A stretch of DNA of 64,000 nucleotides from JBKQVT01 sp963727245 (GTDB lineage: Bacteria > Planctomycetota > Planctomycetia > Pirellulales > Thermoguttaceae): positions 50,500-114,499 of the forward strand of contig CAVSFO010000021.1 in assembly GCA_963727245.1 (NCBI GenBank), written 5' to 3'. Position 1 is the stretch's first letter; each line of letters opens with the position of its first letter. The notes beneath the pieces were generated by a model, which saw only the letters and a program-made list of their open reading frames with translations, was not told where the DNA came from and made no database searches. The position numbers and the translations under genes were made by a program. Positions 1-9,106 of the stretch are shown piece by piece.

Positions 1-2
1 GG

Positions 3-374
3 TCGCAGTTCTTCGCGTGGTTCGGTCAATGCGCCCGCGTCTTGCAGGGGCCCCAGCACTTTTTGCCGTTGGTCGTCGGCGTCCGCGCCGCCGAGGTCCG
101 GGAGCGGTTCGAGGTGACGATCGTGAGTAGCGGCAAGGAAATCCTGCTGAAGGCGGTCCCCAAGCAACCGGCGGACAAAGCCACCTATCGTGAGATGGAG
201 GTGCTCTTGAACGCCGAGACGTATATGACCCACGCGACGAAGGAGGTTTTCCTGAACGGGAGAGACCGCACGGTCCGCGTCTTCGACGACGAGAAGATCA
301 ACCAGCGTCCGAGCGACCGCGACCAGTTGCTCGCGCCGAACCTGTTGGGGCTGCATGTGACGGAGTGGCCATAG
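3..374 (+). CDS. C-terminal end of a TIGR03009-like planctomycete protein (partial)
   Basis: The frame is open from the window edge to TAG at 372-374, so the gene starts upstream; an internal TTG at 42 is not a convincing start. The visible ~123 residues resemble the end of the planctomycete-specific TIGR03009 family: a stretch around LPLVVGVRAAEVRERFEV, a beta-rich segment with LLKAVPKQPADKATY, then a 'lead residue plus TYM' strand pairing. Such proteins are usually secreted and of unknown function. The family assignment comes from pattern memory only. Nothing downstream on this strand belongs to the same operon. Confidence 0.5.
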   Translation, partial: SQFFAWFGQCARVLQGPQHFLPLVVGVRAAEVRERFEVTIVSSGKEILLKAVPKQPADKATYREMEVLLNAETYMTHATKEVFLNGRDRTVRVFDDEKINQRPSDRDQLLAPNLLGLHVTEWP

Positions 375-402
375 GGCGGACGTAGCGACGAGCGGGTGAT
401 AG

Positions 403-564
403 GCTAAAGCTACGAGGCTGGCCCCCAACGCCGGCCTGAGCGATCGCGTTCGCGTGCAGGGGCTGCAAGCGGGCGACCTGCGGGTGCAATGCCAATTGCT
501 CAGCGACGAGATGCGCACCCCGGTCACCAAGGAAGAGGGCACGCAGGTGTACGCCGACCAGTGA
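403..564 (+). pseudogene. 53-codon open stretch without a start, possible gene remnant
   Basis: Between the stop of the preceding gene and the convergent lipoprotein gene, frame 1 is open from just after TAG at 400-402 to TGA at 562-564. It has no ATG or GTG near its start and no ribosome binding site. The translation contains LSDRVRVQGLQAGDLRVQCQ and ends EEGTQVYADQ, which reads like real coding sequence rather than noise. I do not recognise it. It may be the tail of a decayed gene. Weak evidence only. Confidence 0.18.
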
Positions 565-631
565 GCGCAAAGTTCCCGCTGCCAGGCGGCGCGGTTTGAG
601 GGCCCATATCGTCGAATTGGCGGCGGCTGGG

Positions 632-2230
632 TTAGGGCTGCGCTGGAAGCACCTGCGGCACGTTGGGCGGGGTCGGCACGGTCTCCGGCGCCCTGGTGGG
701 CAGCGTCGGCAGCGGCATGGGCAACTGCTGACGGGCCACGTAGGGACTCAGCGGCACCGGCGGCGGGGCCGGGCAGCGAATCTCCCAACCGCCCCCCATC
801 GCCCGATAGACCTGCACCAATCCCTGGGCGATCAGCCCTTGCGATTGCGCATAGATGTCCTGTTGGGTGACCAGGGCCTGCTCGATGGTCGCATAGCGGT
901 TGAAATCGGCGGCCCCTTTTTCGTACTGGAAGATGACGATGGCCACCGCATGGTTGGCCGCCCGCACGCTCTCCTGGAGGAGCTTCGCCTGCACCTGGGC
1001 CCGCAGGAAGGTGACGATGCCGTTCTCGGCCTCCTGGCTGGCCTGCAAGACCGTGCTTTGATAGCCCACCAACAGGTCCTTCAGCAGGGCGTCCTGAAGG
1101 AGGACGTTGTTGCGGATGCGGCCGTAGTTGAGGAGGTTCCATTGGAACTGCGGCCCGACGGCGCCGCCCAGGGCGTTGCTGTTGAAGAGGCTCTTGAAGT
1201 TGGTCGCCTGCCAGCCGATCGAGCCGCTGATGGAAATGGTCGGATAGAGTTCGGCCTCGGCGATGCCGATCTGCTCGGCCTGGGAGGCCGCCAGCCGCTC
1301 GGCCTGCCGCACGTCGGGACGGCGGCGGAGCAGTTCGGCGGGAATGCCCACGGCCACTTCCGGCGGCACGGTGGGAATGGGCCCTGTGCCCAGCAGGTAT
1401 TGCAGGTCGGTGGCCGGGATGCCCAGCAGGGTGCAGAGGCGGTTCTCGGCCTGGCGGACGTCGATCTCCAGCGGCAGGATTTGGGCCGCGGTCTGCGCCA
1501 GGTTGCTCTTGGCCTGCTCCAAGTCCAACTCGTTGACCTTGAAACCGACCTGGAAGCGGGCTTGGATGTAATTCAGCACGCCCTGCTGCACGTCCACGCT
1601 CTGCCGCAGGAAAAGGATGCGCTCCTGGTCGGTGCGGACTTCCACGTAATTCTGGGCGATGTCGCCCAGCATGGTGACCACCGCCTGGTCGTAGTTGGCC
1701 ACCGAGGCGTCGAGATTGTCCTGGCCGGCGGTGATCGCCCGCCGCAACCGGCCCCAGAAGTCGAGTTCCCAGTTCAGGTTGAAGCCATAGTGCCAAACGT
1801 CCAAGAATGTCGGCGGTATGCCGGGGAGACCAAAAATCACCGCGTTGCGACTGTAGCCGCCGTTGGCGAATTGGCTCTGCGGGAAGAGTTCGCCGCGGTC
1901 GATGGCAAGCTGCAGCCGGGCCTCCAGCACGCGATAACCCGCCTGCCGCAAACTCAGGTTCTGCTGGAAGCCACAGCCCACCATGCGGTTCAAGGCGGCG
2001 TCGTTGAAGACGTTCCACCAGCGGGCCAGGTCCGGCGAGGCGCTGTGGACCTGGGCGTCTGAGGCGTCGATCCAATGCGCGGCCACGGGGGCAGGAGCGG
2101 GCTGATAGTTGGGCCCCACTTTGAAGCCGTTTCGCACGTACTCCCTCGGACTGGTGCAGCCGGCGGCGGCAAACAGCAGCGCAGCAATCGTCGCCAAAGC
2201 CGCTGGCCCAACTCGCGGTACTCGGGGCAT
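632..2230 (-). CDS. RND-type efflux outer-membrane lipoprotein (NodT/TolC family)
   Basis: 532 residues, the usual length for NodT-type factors that form the outer-membrane channel of tripartite RND pumps. The N-terminus has a lipoprotein signal with lipobox LFAAAGC (Cys about residue 24), followed by the typical FKVGPNYQPAPAPV entry. Both outer-membrane efflux repeats are visible: an ARWWNVFNDAALNRMV block, RAVLEARLQLAIDRGELFPQ-like helices, and LLRRRPDVRQAERLAASQ in the second half. A Pro-rich tail follows residue ~490. I chose ATG at 2230 because GGAGGAGAGG lies just upstream and it places the signal peptide at the very start; the frame is open for 63 more codons upstream without family similarity. 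No membrane-fusion or RND inner-membrane gene is adjacent. Confidence 0.9.
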   Translation of the reverse strand: MPRVPRVGPAALATIAALLFAAAGCTSPREYVRNGFKVGPNYQPAPAPVAAHWIDASDAQVHSASPDLARWWNVFNDAALNRMVGCGFQQNLSLRQAGYRVLEARLQLAIDRGELFPQSQFANGGYSRNAVIFGLPGIPPTFLDVWHYGFNLNWELDFWGRLRRAITAGQDNLDASVANYDQAVVTMLGDIAQNYVEVRTDQERILFLRQSVDVQQGVLNYIQARFQVGFKVNELDLEQAKSNLAQTAAQILPLEIDVRQAENRLCTLLGIPATDLQYLLGTGPIPTVPPEVAVGIPAELLRRRPDVRQAERLAASQAEQIGIAEAELYPTISISGSIGWQATNFKSLFNSNALGGAVGPQFQWNLLNYGRIRNNVLLQDALLKDLLVGYQSTVLQASQEAENGIVTFLRAQVQAKLLQESVRAANHAVAIVIFQYEKGAADFNRYATIEQALVTQQDIYAQSQGLIAQGLVQVYRAMGGGWEIRCPAPPPVPLSPYVARQQLPMPLPTLPTRAPETVPTPPNVPQVLPAQP

Positions 2231-2292
2231 GGCCTCTCCTCCGTGTGCAGAACCTGACGGCCTCCCTGCAATCCGTTTGCAGGACTCGGTCG

Positions 2293-2309
2293 GCGCGCGC
2301 GCGCGCGCG
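2293..2309. other. 17-nt alternating GC tract upstream of the efflux gene
   Basis: An uninterrupted (GC)n run about 65 nt upstream of the lipoprotein start. Short complementary hexamers CTCGGT and ACCGAG lie on either side at about 2285 and 2314, so the tract could extrude or adopt Z-form DNA. It is the longest dinucleotide run I noticed in the window. Confidence 0.6.
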
Positions 2310-2543
2310 TCAAACCGAGCAAGAGCGTCGCCACCCGATTCCTTCTTCAAATCGGCACAAGCCATTTCCACGAAACAAGCGAAACGTCGCCGGCCACAAA
2401 AGCGGCACGAGCCGTCCAACTGCTACCAGAAGGGAGGGGGGCTCGCTCCGCCAGCCCCGCACGACGGCGACCGAAATGCCGGAAGAACCGCGATATTCGC
2501 TAGCTCTTGCCAATTCGTTTCCGCCGCGAAAGGTTGAGCAACG

Positions 2544-2627
2544 GTAGGGTGGGTCGAGCGCAGCGAGCCCCACCAGGAAGTGGCCCGATCGTGGCTGGTG
2601 GGGCTCGCTGCGCTCGACCCACCCTAC
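2544..2627. repeat. Family A palindrome (TAGGGTGGG), perfect 33-bp arms
   Basis: The arm at 2544-2576 (starting GTAGGGTGGGTCGAGCGCAG) is the exact reverse complement of 2595-2627, with an 18-nt loop. It lies between the efflux gene's upstream region and the 3' end of serA. Related elements occur at 8913-9050, 11301-11438, 18921-19032 and 37696-37769. The GTAGGGTGGG...GCCCCACC theme is a widespread intergenic repeat type in bacteria; no transposase accompanies it here. Confidence 0.85.
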
Positions 2628-2648
2628 ATGCCCCCTGGCAACAGATGA

Positions 2649-3844
2649 TCACGTGCGGGGGTTCAGCAGCACGTGAATGATGTTCGGGTCGCTGCGCAGG
2701 CAGGCGACAAGTTTGGCGGAAGGGGGCTTGCTCAGTTGCAGTGCGCAGCAGGCCGCCTGGGCCCCCGCGAAGACGGCGTTCTCCATCTCCTCGACGTTGA
2801 TCCCCTCCTCGCGGAGCCCGTCGAGCACGGCCGCCAGCACGCCCACGCGGTCGTAATGCCGCACGACCATGCGTTGCGTGGCGGATGAGCCGCCGGCGAG
2901 GTTGACGGCGCCGGCGGGGTGGCCGGTGCGCTGGAAGGTCTCGACGATCCGCACCACTTCGGCGGCGATGGCTTCGGCGGCCTGGTCAGTCGAGGCGCCG
3001 ACGTGCGGGGTGCAAGTGGCCATGGCGGCCAGTTCCTTGTCGGTCCAAGCGGCCTCGCCGCCGGCCGGCTCGCCCTCGAAGACGTCCAACCCGACGCGGA
3101 GTCCCTTCTCGGCGATGGCCGCCCGCAAGGCTGGGGTATCGACCAGCGCCCGCGCGAGGTGTTGATGAAGATCGTGCCGGGGGCCAGGGCATCGAGGAAT
3201 TTCTTGCCGACCAGGTGCTTGGTCTCCGCCGCCGAGGCCAGGTGGACGCTGACGGCGTCGGCGGCCTTGGCCAGCTCTTCCGGCGAGGCGGCATAGCCGA
3301 CGCCCGCCTCCTCGGCGGCCTCGGGGGTAAGGCTGCGCGACCAGACGATGACCTTCATCTCCAGTCCCAGCGCCCGGCGGGCAACCGCCTTGCCGATGGC
3401 GCCGAAGCCGAGGATGCCCAAGGTGCGGCCGGCCAGGCCCCGGGCCTTGCCGAACTCCTTCTTCTGCCAGGACCCGTTGCGCATCGCCACGGTGGCGTCG
3501 GCGATCCGCCGGTCGGCCGCGATCAGCAGGCCGATGGCCAGTTCGGCGACGGCCGCCGTGTTCTTGCCCGGACAGTTGGCCACGTAGATTCCCCGGGCGC
3601 TGGCGGCGGCCAGGTCGATGGTATCGACGCCCGCCCCGGCGCGAATGATGAGCGAGAGCTGGGCGGCGGCCTCGATCGACGCGGCCGTCACCTTGGTCGA
3701 GCGGACGACGAGGATATCGGTGCCGGCCAGCGTGCCGGGCAGCGTCTCGGCCGTGAGGTTCTTGCCGACCTCGACCTGCATACCGAGCCGCGCGAGCGAA
3801 GTGACGGTTTCGGGGGACAACTTGTCAACGATCAAGACTTTCAT
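2649..3844 (-). CDS. serA: D-3-phosphoglycerate dehydrogenase with C-terminal ACT domain (one frameshift)
   Basis: Oxidises 3-phosphoglycerate with NAD+, the first step of serine synthesis. The start at 3844 follows GGCGGAGAGAG and gives MKVLIVDKLSPETV. The Rossmann NAD motif is GILGFGAIGKAVARRA. The catalytic Arg sits in INTSRG, the Glu in LDVFEGEP and the His in CTPHVGAST. The last ~85 residues (from AGAVNLAGGS) form a short ACT regulatory domain (HYDRVGVLAAVLDGL). The reading frame breaks right after INTSRG: one G is missing from a short G run at + strand 3149-3151, where homologues read SRGALVDTPAL. All catalytic residues remain on either side, so this looks like a sequencing deletion rather than decay. 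Confidence 0.88.
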
Positions 3845-3990
3845 GACTCTCTCCGCCAACTGAAAGAAGGTGTATCGAAGGGGTGTTTCCAGGCCGCCTC
3901 GCCAGACATTTGCAAGGAGTAATGATAGCGGCCCGCCGGCTCCCCTGCAAACCCCCGCCCGTCGCCTATTGGCGGCTCGCCTGGGGCCGG

Positions 3991-4080
3991 GTGGCACTGG
4001 CTTTGCCAGTGCTGCGGGCCCCTTGGCGTGCAATCGTTCCGCAGGCCAGGATGCGGGAGCACTGGCGGAGCCAGTACCAC
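3991..4080. repeat. Family D inverted repeat (CACTGGCTTTGCCAGTG type)
   Basis: Arms GTGGCACTGGCTTTGCCAGT and ACTGGCGGAGCCAGTACCAC pair almost fully across a ~44-nt spacer, between serA and the BRCT/MerR gene. Each arm is itself a small palindrome. A second member is at 15964-16030. Confidence 0.75.
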
Positions 4081-4099
4081 TCCACCGTGATCCGGAGGC

Positions 4100-5319
4100 T
4101 TACGCCTCCGGCTCATGGAGTGGCCCCGCCAAACGGGCGCGGGCTTCGGCGGCCCAAGGACTGTCCGGCGCCATGGCTCGGAACAGCCGCCAGTGCTGCT
4201 CGGCTTCCTCGCGGCGGCCCATGTCGTCCAGGGTGCGGGCCAGATGATAATGAACGTCGGCATAGCCGGCGTGATAGCGCAGGGCGCCCTCGAAGGCGGC
4301 CACGGCCAACTCCCGCTGGCCCGTCTCGGCCAGCACGCAGCCCAGGTTCGCCCGGGCCTCGACATAGTCCTCGTCCAATTCGATGACCATGTAGTAGCGT
4401 TCCCGGGCGGCCGGCAGGTCGCCCAGCCGATAGAGCAGCTCGGCCAATTGGAAGCAGACTTCCGGGCTGGGGCCGGCGGCGGCCAGGGCGGCCCGATACA
4501 TTTCCGCGGCCGCGGCCAATTGGCCCTCCTCTTCCAAGCCGGCGGCCAGGCGGCACATCTGCTCGGCCGAGGCCGGCGGCGCGTCGAGATCCGGCAGGGC
4601 GGGCATGGTCTCGCCGCCGGCGGGCAGATCGGCGACGGAGGCCGCCCACGGGCCGCCTTCGAAGTCGAGGCGATACTGTCCGCCCGGCTCGACCAGCCCG
4701 TCGCCCTGCCGCAAGAGGATGTCTTTGCCCTGGACGATGACCGACAACTGGGCCAGCGGCCGGTCGATGCCGGGCAGCCAGCGGGCCAGGCCGGCCAGTT
4801 TCTTCTCAATGGCCGGCGGCGAGACCCCGGCCGCCAGCAGTTGGGCCAGCCGCTGGGCGGTCGCCACCTCCTGGAAATCGAAGTAGGGCAGCCGCCGCAC
4901 CTCGCAGGCCGGAGCAATCAAGCCGCGGCGATGCCAGCGCCGAATCACCGCCAGCGAGACGCCCAACAACTCGGCCAGCATGGCGGGCGTGTAGAGGCGG
5001 TGCAGCTCGGGCCCCGGGCCGGCCAACCCCAGCCGCTGCCAAAGCTGCGTCTCCGTGATGATCTCCAGCCGGCCGGCTTCCACCGCCTGGCGAATCGACT
5101 CGTCGAGCCACTCTTCCGGCGGTTGGCCCTCGGGAAAAGGCAGCCCCTCTTCGCCCAGGATCAGCAGGTTCGCCGAAGCGTCGGCTTGCTCCAGCACGAC
5201 GGCCCCCTGATCGCGGACCAACTGGGCGGCCTCGCGGCGCGCATGCCGCCCAGGCGGCCGACAAACGCGATGCGTTTCCCCCGCAATAGCTCGGACGCAG
5301 TGCTCTCAGGCAGCGACAT
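4100..5319 (-). CDS. BRCT-MerR-TPR fusion protein, putative regulator (one frameshift)
   Basis: Three modules in order. Residues ~1-90 form a BRCT-like fold as in bacterial NAD-dependent ligases (LLRGKRIAFVGRLGGM, then QLVRDQGAVVLEQADASANL and LPFPEGQPPEEWLDE). Next is a MerR-type winged helix (LYTPAMLAELLGVSLAVIRR, LPYFDFQEVATAQRL). After a beta-rich linker come about four TPR units (EGQLAAAAEMYRAALAAAG; LGDLPAARERYYMVIELDED). The N-terminus from ATG 5319 is in a different frame from the rest; one base appears missing near 5240, between GRLGGM and QLVRDQ. BRCT could bind phosphopeptides or DNA ends and MerR DNA, while TPRs bind proteins. Role unknown; DNA-linked regulation or scaffolding is inference. 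Confidence 0.75.
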
Positions 5320-5335
5320 CAGCGGCTCGGCGAAA

Positions 5336-6700
5336 TCAAGTCGACCTGTCCGCACTGTGCGGTTGCGGCTGCCCGCCGGCCGGAGGCAGCGCCGGGCGCA
5401 CGTCGGCGCCGCCGGGTGGCGTCGGCACCGGCGGCACGGCCGGCTTGGCGGCCCGCGTGGGGACGCCCTCGGCCGGGGCCGTCACGGTCGGCACCAGCGC
5501 CTCGTCCAGCGTCTGGCCGCCGGCGTTGATCGGCACGCGGCAGCAGACCGTGTGCGGCACGGTGCAGGTATAGGTCACGGGAATTCGCTTCTCGACGCAA
5601 TGCGGAATTTGCAGCGTGACCGGGTAGGCCTCCATGCGGCACACCTGGTAGGGCACGCGATCCACGTGCTCTTCACACGTCATCTTGCAGGTCTCGACCG
5701 GCACCCTCCGCACGCACTCCTGGGCTACCATGTGGCACACCTGCACCGGCACCTGCTGTTGGACGCGCTCGACCACCGGCTTGCAGACCGTGTAGGGGAC
5801 CATCCGCACGCACTCTTCCTGCACGATCTTGCAGGTCTGATAGGGGACCTTGCGGCAGATCTGCTCCGGCTGATAGCGGCAAACCTGCACGGGCACCTGC
5901 TGGCTGACGACTTGCGGCAGGTAGCTGACCTGCTGCACCGTGTGCGGCACGATATTCGGCTGCCACACCCGCGCCACCTCGTAGGTGCCGTGTACCTTCG
6001 GCGTCCAGTACAGGCCGGCCGAATGATAGACGGTGGCGCCGGTGGCCGGATTGACCGTGCAGCCGGCCGGCTGCCAGGTGAGCGTGTTGTAGGGCCACGA
6101 GGGCTTCATGATCGTCTGGTCCACGTAGCACCCCTGGTCGACGTACTGGGTGCTGCAGGTGGTCACCGGCTGATAGACCGTGTGGTACTGGGTGTGATAG
6201 GCCGTCTCGACCACCGGCCGCATGACCGTGTAGCTCTCGTCGCGCACGGCGGTTTCCGTGACGGGCCGATTGACGACGTAATGCTCCTCGCGCTGGGCCG
6301 TCTCCTGCACGTAGCGGAGCACGTTGTAGCTGCAATCGCGCATCTGCGTTTCGTAAACCGGGCGGCTGACGGTGTAGTGCTCTTCGCGAAGGCTCGTCTC
6401 GATCACCGGCCGCGCCACGGTATAGCGGCACTCGTGGAACGCCGTCTCCCAGACCGGGCGATAGCGGGTCTCCTGCCGCTGGTCGTAGACGGTCTCATAT
6501 TCGATCCGATAGGCGGTGACCGGATGCTGCTCGTAGACCGTCTGATAGACGATGCGATATTCCTGCCCTTGGCAAGTCAGCGGGGCTGCCGGCGAGACGC
6601 AGGAGGGACATGCCGCCCCGAGCGGCCCTTGCGCCGTCGCTACGGCCACGGCCAAACTAACCGCCGAAAAGATCGCTCTGCTACGCATGGATGCCTTCAT
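5336..6700 (-). CDS. YTV-repeat secreted cell-wall protein
   Basis: 454 residues from ATG 6700, which follows AAGGTGG at a 9-nt gap; this start gives a clean signal peptide (RAIFSAVSLAVAVATA). The body is built from short repeats of about 12-24 residues with signatures such as REEHYTVSRPVYET, RDCSYNV and RDESYTVMRPVVET, then a Cys-rich second half with KVPYQTCK, QVPVQVCR and MVPYTVCKPV units. The tail is Pro-rich. This is the YTV repeat type described for cell-wall proteins of Rhodopirellula-like planctomycetes. A structural role in the proteinaceous wall, with Cys cross-linking, follows from that family. It is shorter than the giant members. Confidence 0.85.
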   Translation of the reverse strand: MKASMRSRAIFSAVSLAVAVATAQGPLGAACPSCVSPAAPLTCQGQEYRIVYQTVYEQHPVTAYRIEYETVYDQRQETRYRPVWETAFHECRYTVARPVIETSLREEHYTVSRPVYETQMRDCSYNVLRYVQETAQREEHYVVNRPVTETAVRDESYTVMRPVVETAYHTQYHTVYQPVTTCSTQYVDQGCYVDQTIMKPSWPYNTLTWQPAGCTVNPATGATVYHSAGLYWTPKVHGTYEVARVWQPNIVPHTVQQVSYLPQVVSQQVPVQVCRYQPEQICRKVPYQTCKIVQEECVRMVPYTVCKPVVERVQQQVPVQVCHMVAQECVRRVPVETCKMTCEEHVDRVPYQVCRMEAYPVTLQIPHCVEKRIPVTYTCTVPHTVCCRVPINAGGQTLDEALVPTVTAPAEGVPTRAAKPAVPPVPTPPGGADVRPALPPAGGQPQPHSADRST

Positions 6701-7076
6701 TACTGAGTCCACCTTGCCGGCCGCACGGGGACCGGTCGCTCAAGTTTTGCCGACGCTTGCGGCGCAGGCACCGGGCCGTCGCACAAGCAAGCCGTCGCGC
6801 ATCTCTACTTAGTGAGTCTGCCAGACAGAACGGGAAACTGCAAACGCCGCCGGCGACTCTGTAGAACAAATAGGTCACTACTTGCGGTTTGGCAAGGACT
6901 TAGGAGTTTGCAAAAATTTTCAAGTCCGTCGCCGGCATTGCCGACAGGGCCCTGGAGGCCGATCGACATAACTGGAAGGCGACCAATAACTTGCAGCCAG
7001 CGTTTGCCCAACCGTTAGCATCGCACCCCGGGGGGCGGCGCCGTCGTTGTTACAAATAAGTTGCGCCAGATTGGCA

Positions 7077-7280
7077 CGTTCCTGCCCCGTAGGGGCATCT
7101 GAGAGTAGCCCAGCAGTTCACTGCTGGGAAGGAAGTCGCAAGAATTCTAACAAACAAGTCCCGTAGGGACGGGCGAATTCCCGGAGTTCGGCCGTCCCTC
7201 CGGGACTGACGGATAATCCGGGTTTCCCATTTACCCAGCGATGAATCGCTGGGCTACTATCGAACGTCCCTGCGGGACGT
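7077..7280. repeat. Family C composite hairpin repeat, copy 1 (~205 bp)
   Basis: A chain of small hairpins in fixed order: CCTGCCCCGTAGGGGCA, TAGCCCAGCAGTTCACTGCT, AAGTCCCGTAGGGAC, GTCCCTCCGGGAC, CCAGCGATGAATCGCTGG, CGTCCCTGCGGGACG. The same order recurs at 22326-22530 with high similarity. The wider interval 6701-7393 holds no gene I can support; only the 5' leader of the YTV gene and this repeat are visible. Confidence 0.8.
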
Positions 7281-7393
7281 GGTAGGGAGCGAACCCAAAA
7301 AAAGCACCGGCATGGTGCGAAGGATTCGCACCATGCCGGAAAGGTCGGAGGATTCTGTTGGCGTTTTTTGCCGCGTGGATTCGCGTGCCCGGG

Positions 7394-8440
7394 CTAATAG
7401 GTGATGCCGGCGCCGATGCCGAAACCAACCAGGTTGACGTGCCCCTTGCCCGTATCCGTCATGCCTTCCGGGACAGAACGGGGGCCATAGAAGTCGCGGT
7501 CGGTCACGTTCCAGTATTGATACTCGAACGATGCCCGGATAAAGGCATTGGCCGGGATGCACTTCAAGGCCATGTTCCACTGTCCGCCGGCCTCGATTTC
7601 GCCGATGAACAGGCTGGCGTCGCTCTTGTCCGTGCTGGGGTCAAGGTCCCCGTCGATGGCGTAACCGCTGGCGTTGTTGTCCCACAGCCAGGACAGCCGC
7701 AAGCTATAGAAAAGGTTGAAGTTGCCGCAGCCCACCGGGCGGATGCCCGTCAACGCCGTGGTGAGGCCCACGCCGTCGAAGTTGAGCTGTGACGCGGCAA
7801 AACCGGCATAAGGGGGATCGCTCTCAGCCGCCGCCAACTCAACGCCTTGGTGGAATTGCCCGTAGCGAACGCCGCCGGCCCACTGGAAATTGGTGCAGCC
7901 GTAGGTGAACAAGCGGGTGACTTCGAGGTCGAAGGTCTCGGCGGCGAATTGGGTTTGCGAGTAGTACCCCGCGCCGGTGTCCCTGTCCAAGTAGGCGTAC
8001 ATGTTCACATTGGTGTCTTGGCCCATCTGCCAATAGCGGGCTTCGATTCCCCAGCAATCTCCCTGCCAACCGAGGGTGATCCGCGGCGAAATGATCATCC
8101 TGCTATCCTCGGTCGAAGAGAACACGTGGTCGTCGCCGGAGAGGGTGATCTTCTGGGCTCCGACCGGGTCCAGCCAGAGGGCCTCGACGCCGGCATACCA
8201 GTGCCGATCGCAGCCGCAACCGCAACCGCAGCCGCAGCCCTCACCGCATGTCATGCAGGGAGCGGCGGGCGTGACGACAGGGGTGGTGGACGCCGCCAGG
8301 CTAAAGGCGACCGGGGTGACGCTTGACGGCATGGGGGCAACAGGCAGGTCTGCCTCTTGCGCGAAGGCCGCGCTCTGACATACCAACAGGCCGACCGCGG
8401 CCAAGGACACGAACACCAGGGTCCAATTCAGACGGTTCAT
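7394..8440 (-). CDS. Outer-membrane beta-barrel protein, Lpg1974-like
   Basis: 348 residues. ATG at 8440 has GGAGGAG ten bases upstream and opens a signal peptide ending at about SAAFAQ. After a Pro/Ala-rich segment comes a CGCGCGCG alternation (about residues 68-78) beside the start of the barrel (WYAGVEALWL). The rest alternates aromatic and polar residues as in transmembrane beta strands: GIEARYWQMGQDTN, LEVTRLFTYGCTNFQWAGGV, FNLFYSLRLSWLWD, and a last strand VNLVGFGIGAGITY that ends in an aromatic residue as barrels do. Planctomycetes carry many Lpg1974-type or BBP7-like barrels. Pore function is inferred. The gene stands alone. Confidence 0.75.
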   Translation of the reverse strand: MNRLNWTLVFVSLAAVGLLVCQSAAFAQEADLPVAPMPSSVTPVAFSLAASTTPVVTPAAPCMTCGEGCGCGCGCGCDRHWYAGVEALWLDPVGAQKITLSGDDHVFSSTEDSRMIISPRITLGWQGDCWGIEARYWQMGQDTNVNMYAYLDRDTGAGYYSQTQFAAETFDLEVTRLFTYGCTNFQWAGGVRYGQFHQGVELAAAESDPPYAGFAASQLNFDGVGLTTALTGIRPVGCGNFNLFYSLRLSWLWDNNASGYAIDGDLDPSTDKSDASLFIGEIEAGGQWNMALKCIPANAFIRASFEYQYWNVTDRDFYGPRSVPEGMTDTGKGHVNLVGFGIGAGITY

Positions 8441-8912
8441 TGCTTTGACTCCTCCATGAGTTTTCCACGCGCTTCCCTAGAGCCACCGCACCACGCGGAA
8501 GCCCGAACGCCGCAATCCGCGTCGACCGTGACGCGAAGATCAAGAAACGAGAACAAGGGTGCGTTCGATTGCCACCGCTGAAATCGACATGCTTTTTCCG
8601 CAAATTGATCCTTTCGCGCAGTCCCGTCGCCACCGAAAAATCCGCTAGCCGCCCCCTGTCCGGACAAATCGGCACAATCGTTACAGACGGAATTCGCCCC
8701 GCGGGCCGGAGGCTCGCCGTCGCCCGTATTACTGCACGACTATCTCCTCCCCTTCGCCCTGCGACGGTCTTCTTGCCGTGCCAGAGGCCGGTTGTACCGG
8801 ATGTAGGGGCTGTGACGGATATGCCGATCCTGAGCGATTTTCCGACTGTAACGCGGCTGCCAGCAGGGTCTTGCGGCCGCGCCGGCGCCAGCCCCTGGGC
8901 CGGGATTAACGT

Positions 8913-9050
8913 GTAGGGTGGGTCGAGCAAACCGCACACCTGGTGGGACTTCGGTCGCTTACCCGGCGTCGATCTTCCCGCGGCCTGGAATTCAAGCCAG
9001 ATGCGGTTTGCGAAGACCCACCAGAGTCTGCGCGACCTCGTCCCACCCTT
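8913..9050. repeat. Family A repeat, long form, left of the galactosidase gene
   Basis: Starts TAGGGTGGGTCGAGCAAACC and ends CGTCCCACCC. Over its whole ~138 bp it is a diverged reverse complement of 11301-11438, so the pair brackets the GH27 gene in opposite orientations. The remaining interval 8441-8912 holds no gene I can support. Confidence 0.8.
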
Positions 9051-9106
9051 CGGTGAGAAATGCGCACTCAGCGCGCCACCTGCAACGGCGTACTGAATAA
9101 TCCGCC

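Noticed and set aside
596..2062. 488-codon plus-strand frame opposite the efflux lipoprotein gene
   Set aside because: It is an antisense shadow of a well-conserved gene in GC-rich DNA; the translation is rich in Gly, Arg, Leu and His without domains.
4115..6706. 863-codon plus-strand frame across two genes
   Set aside because: It runs antisense through both the TPR protein and the YTV repeat gene; repeats in the YTV gene keep the frame open.
6805..7011. Short overlapping frames on both strands upstream of the YTV gene
   Set aside because: No start context, no conserved features, and both strands are equally open.
8441..9106. Coding sequence between the barrel protein and the galactosidase
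   Set aside because: Open frames exist on both strands but show no start context or domains; only a family A repeat is convincing.
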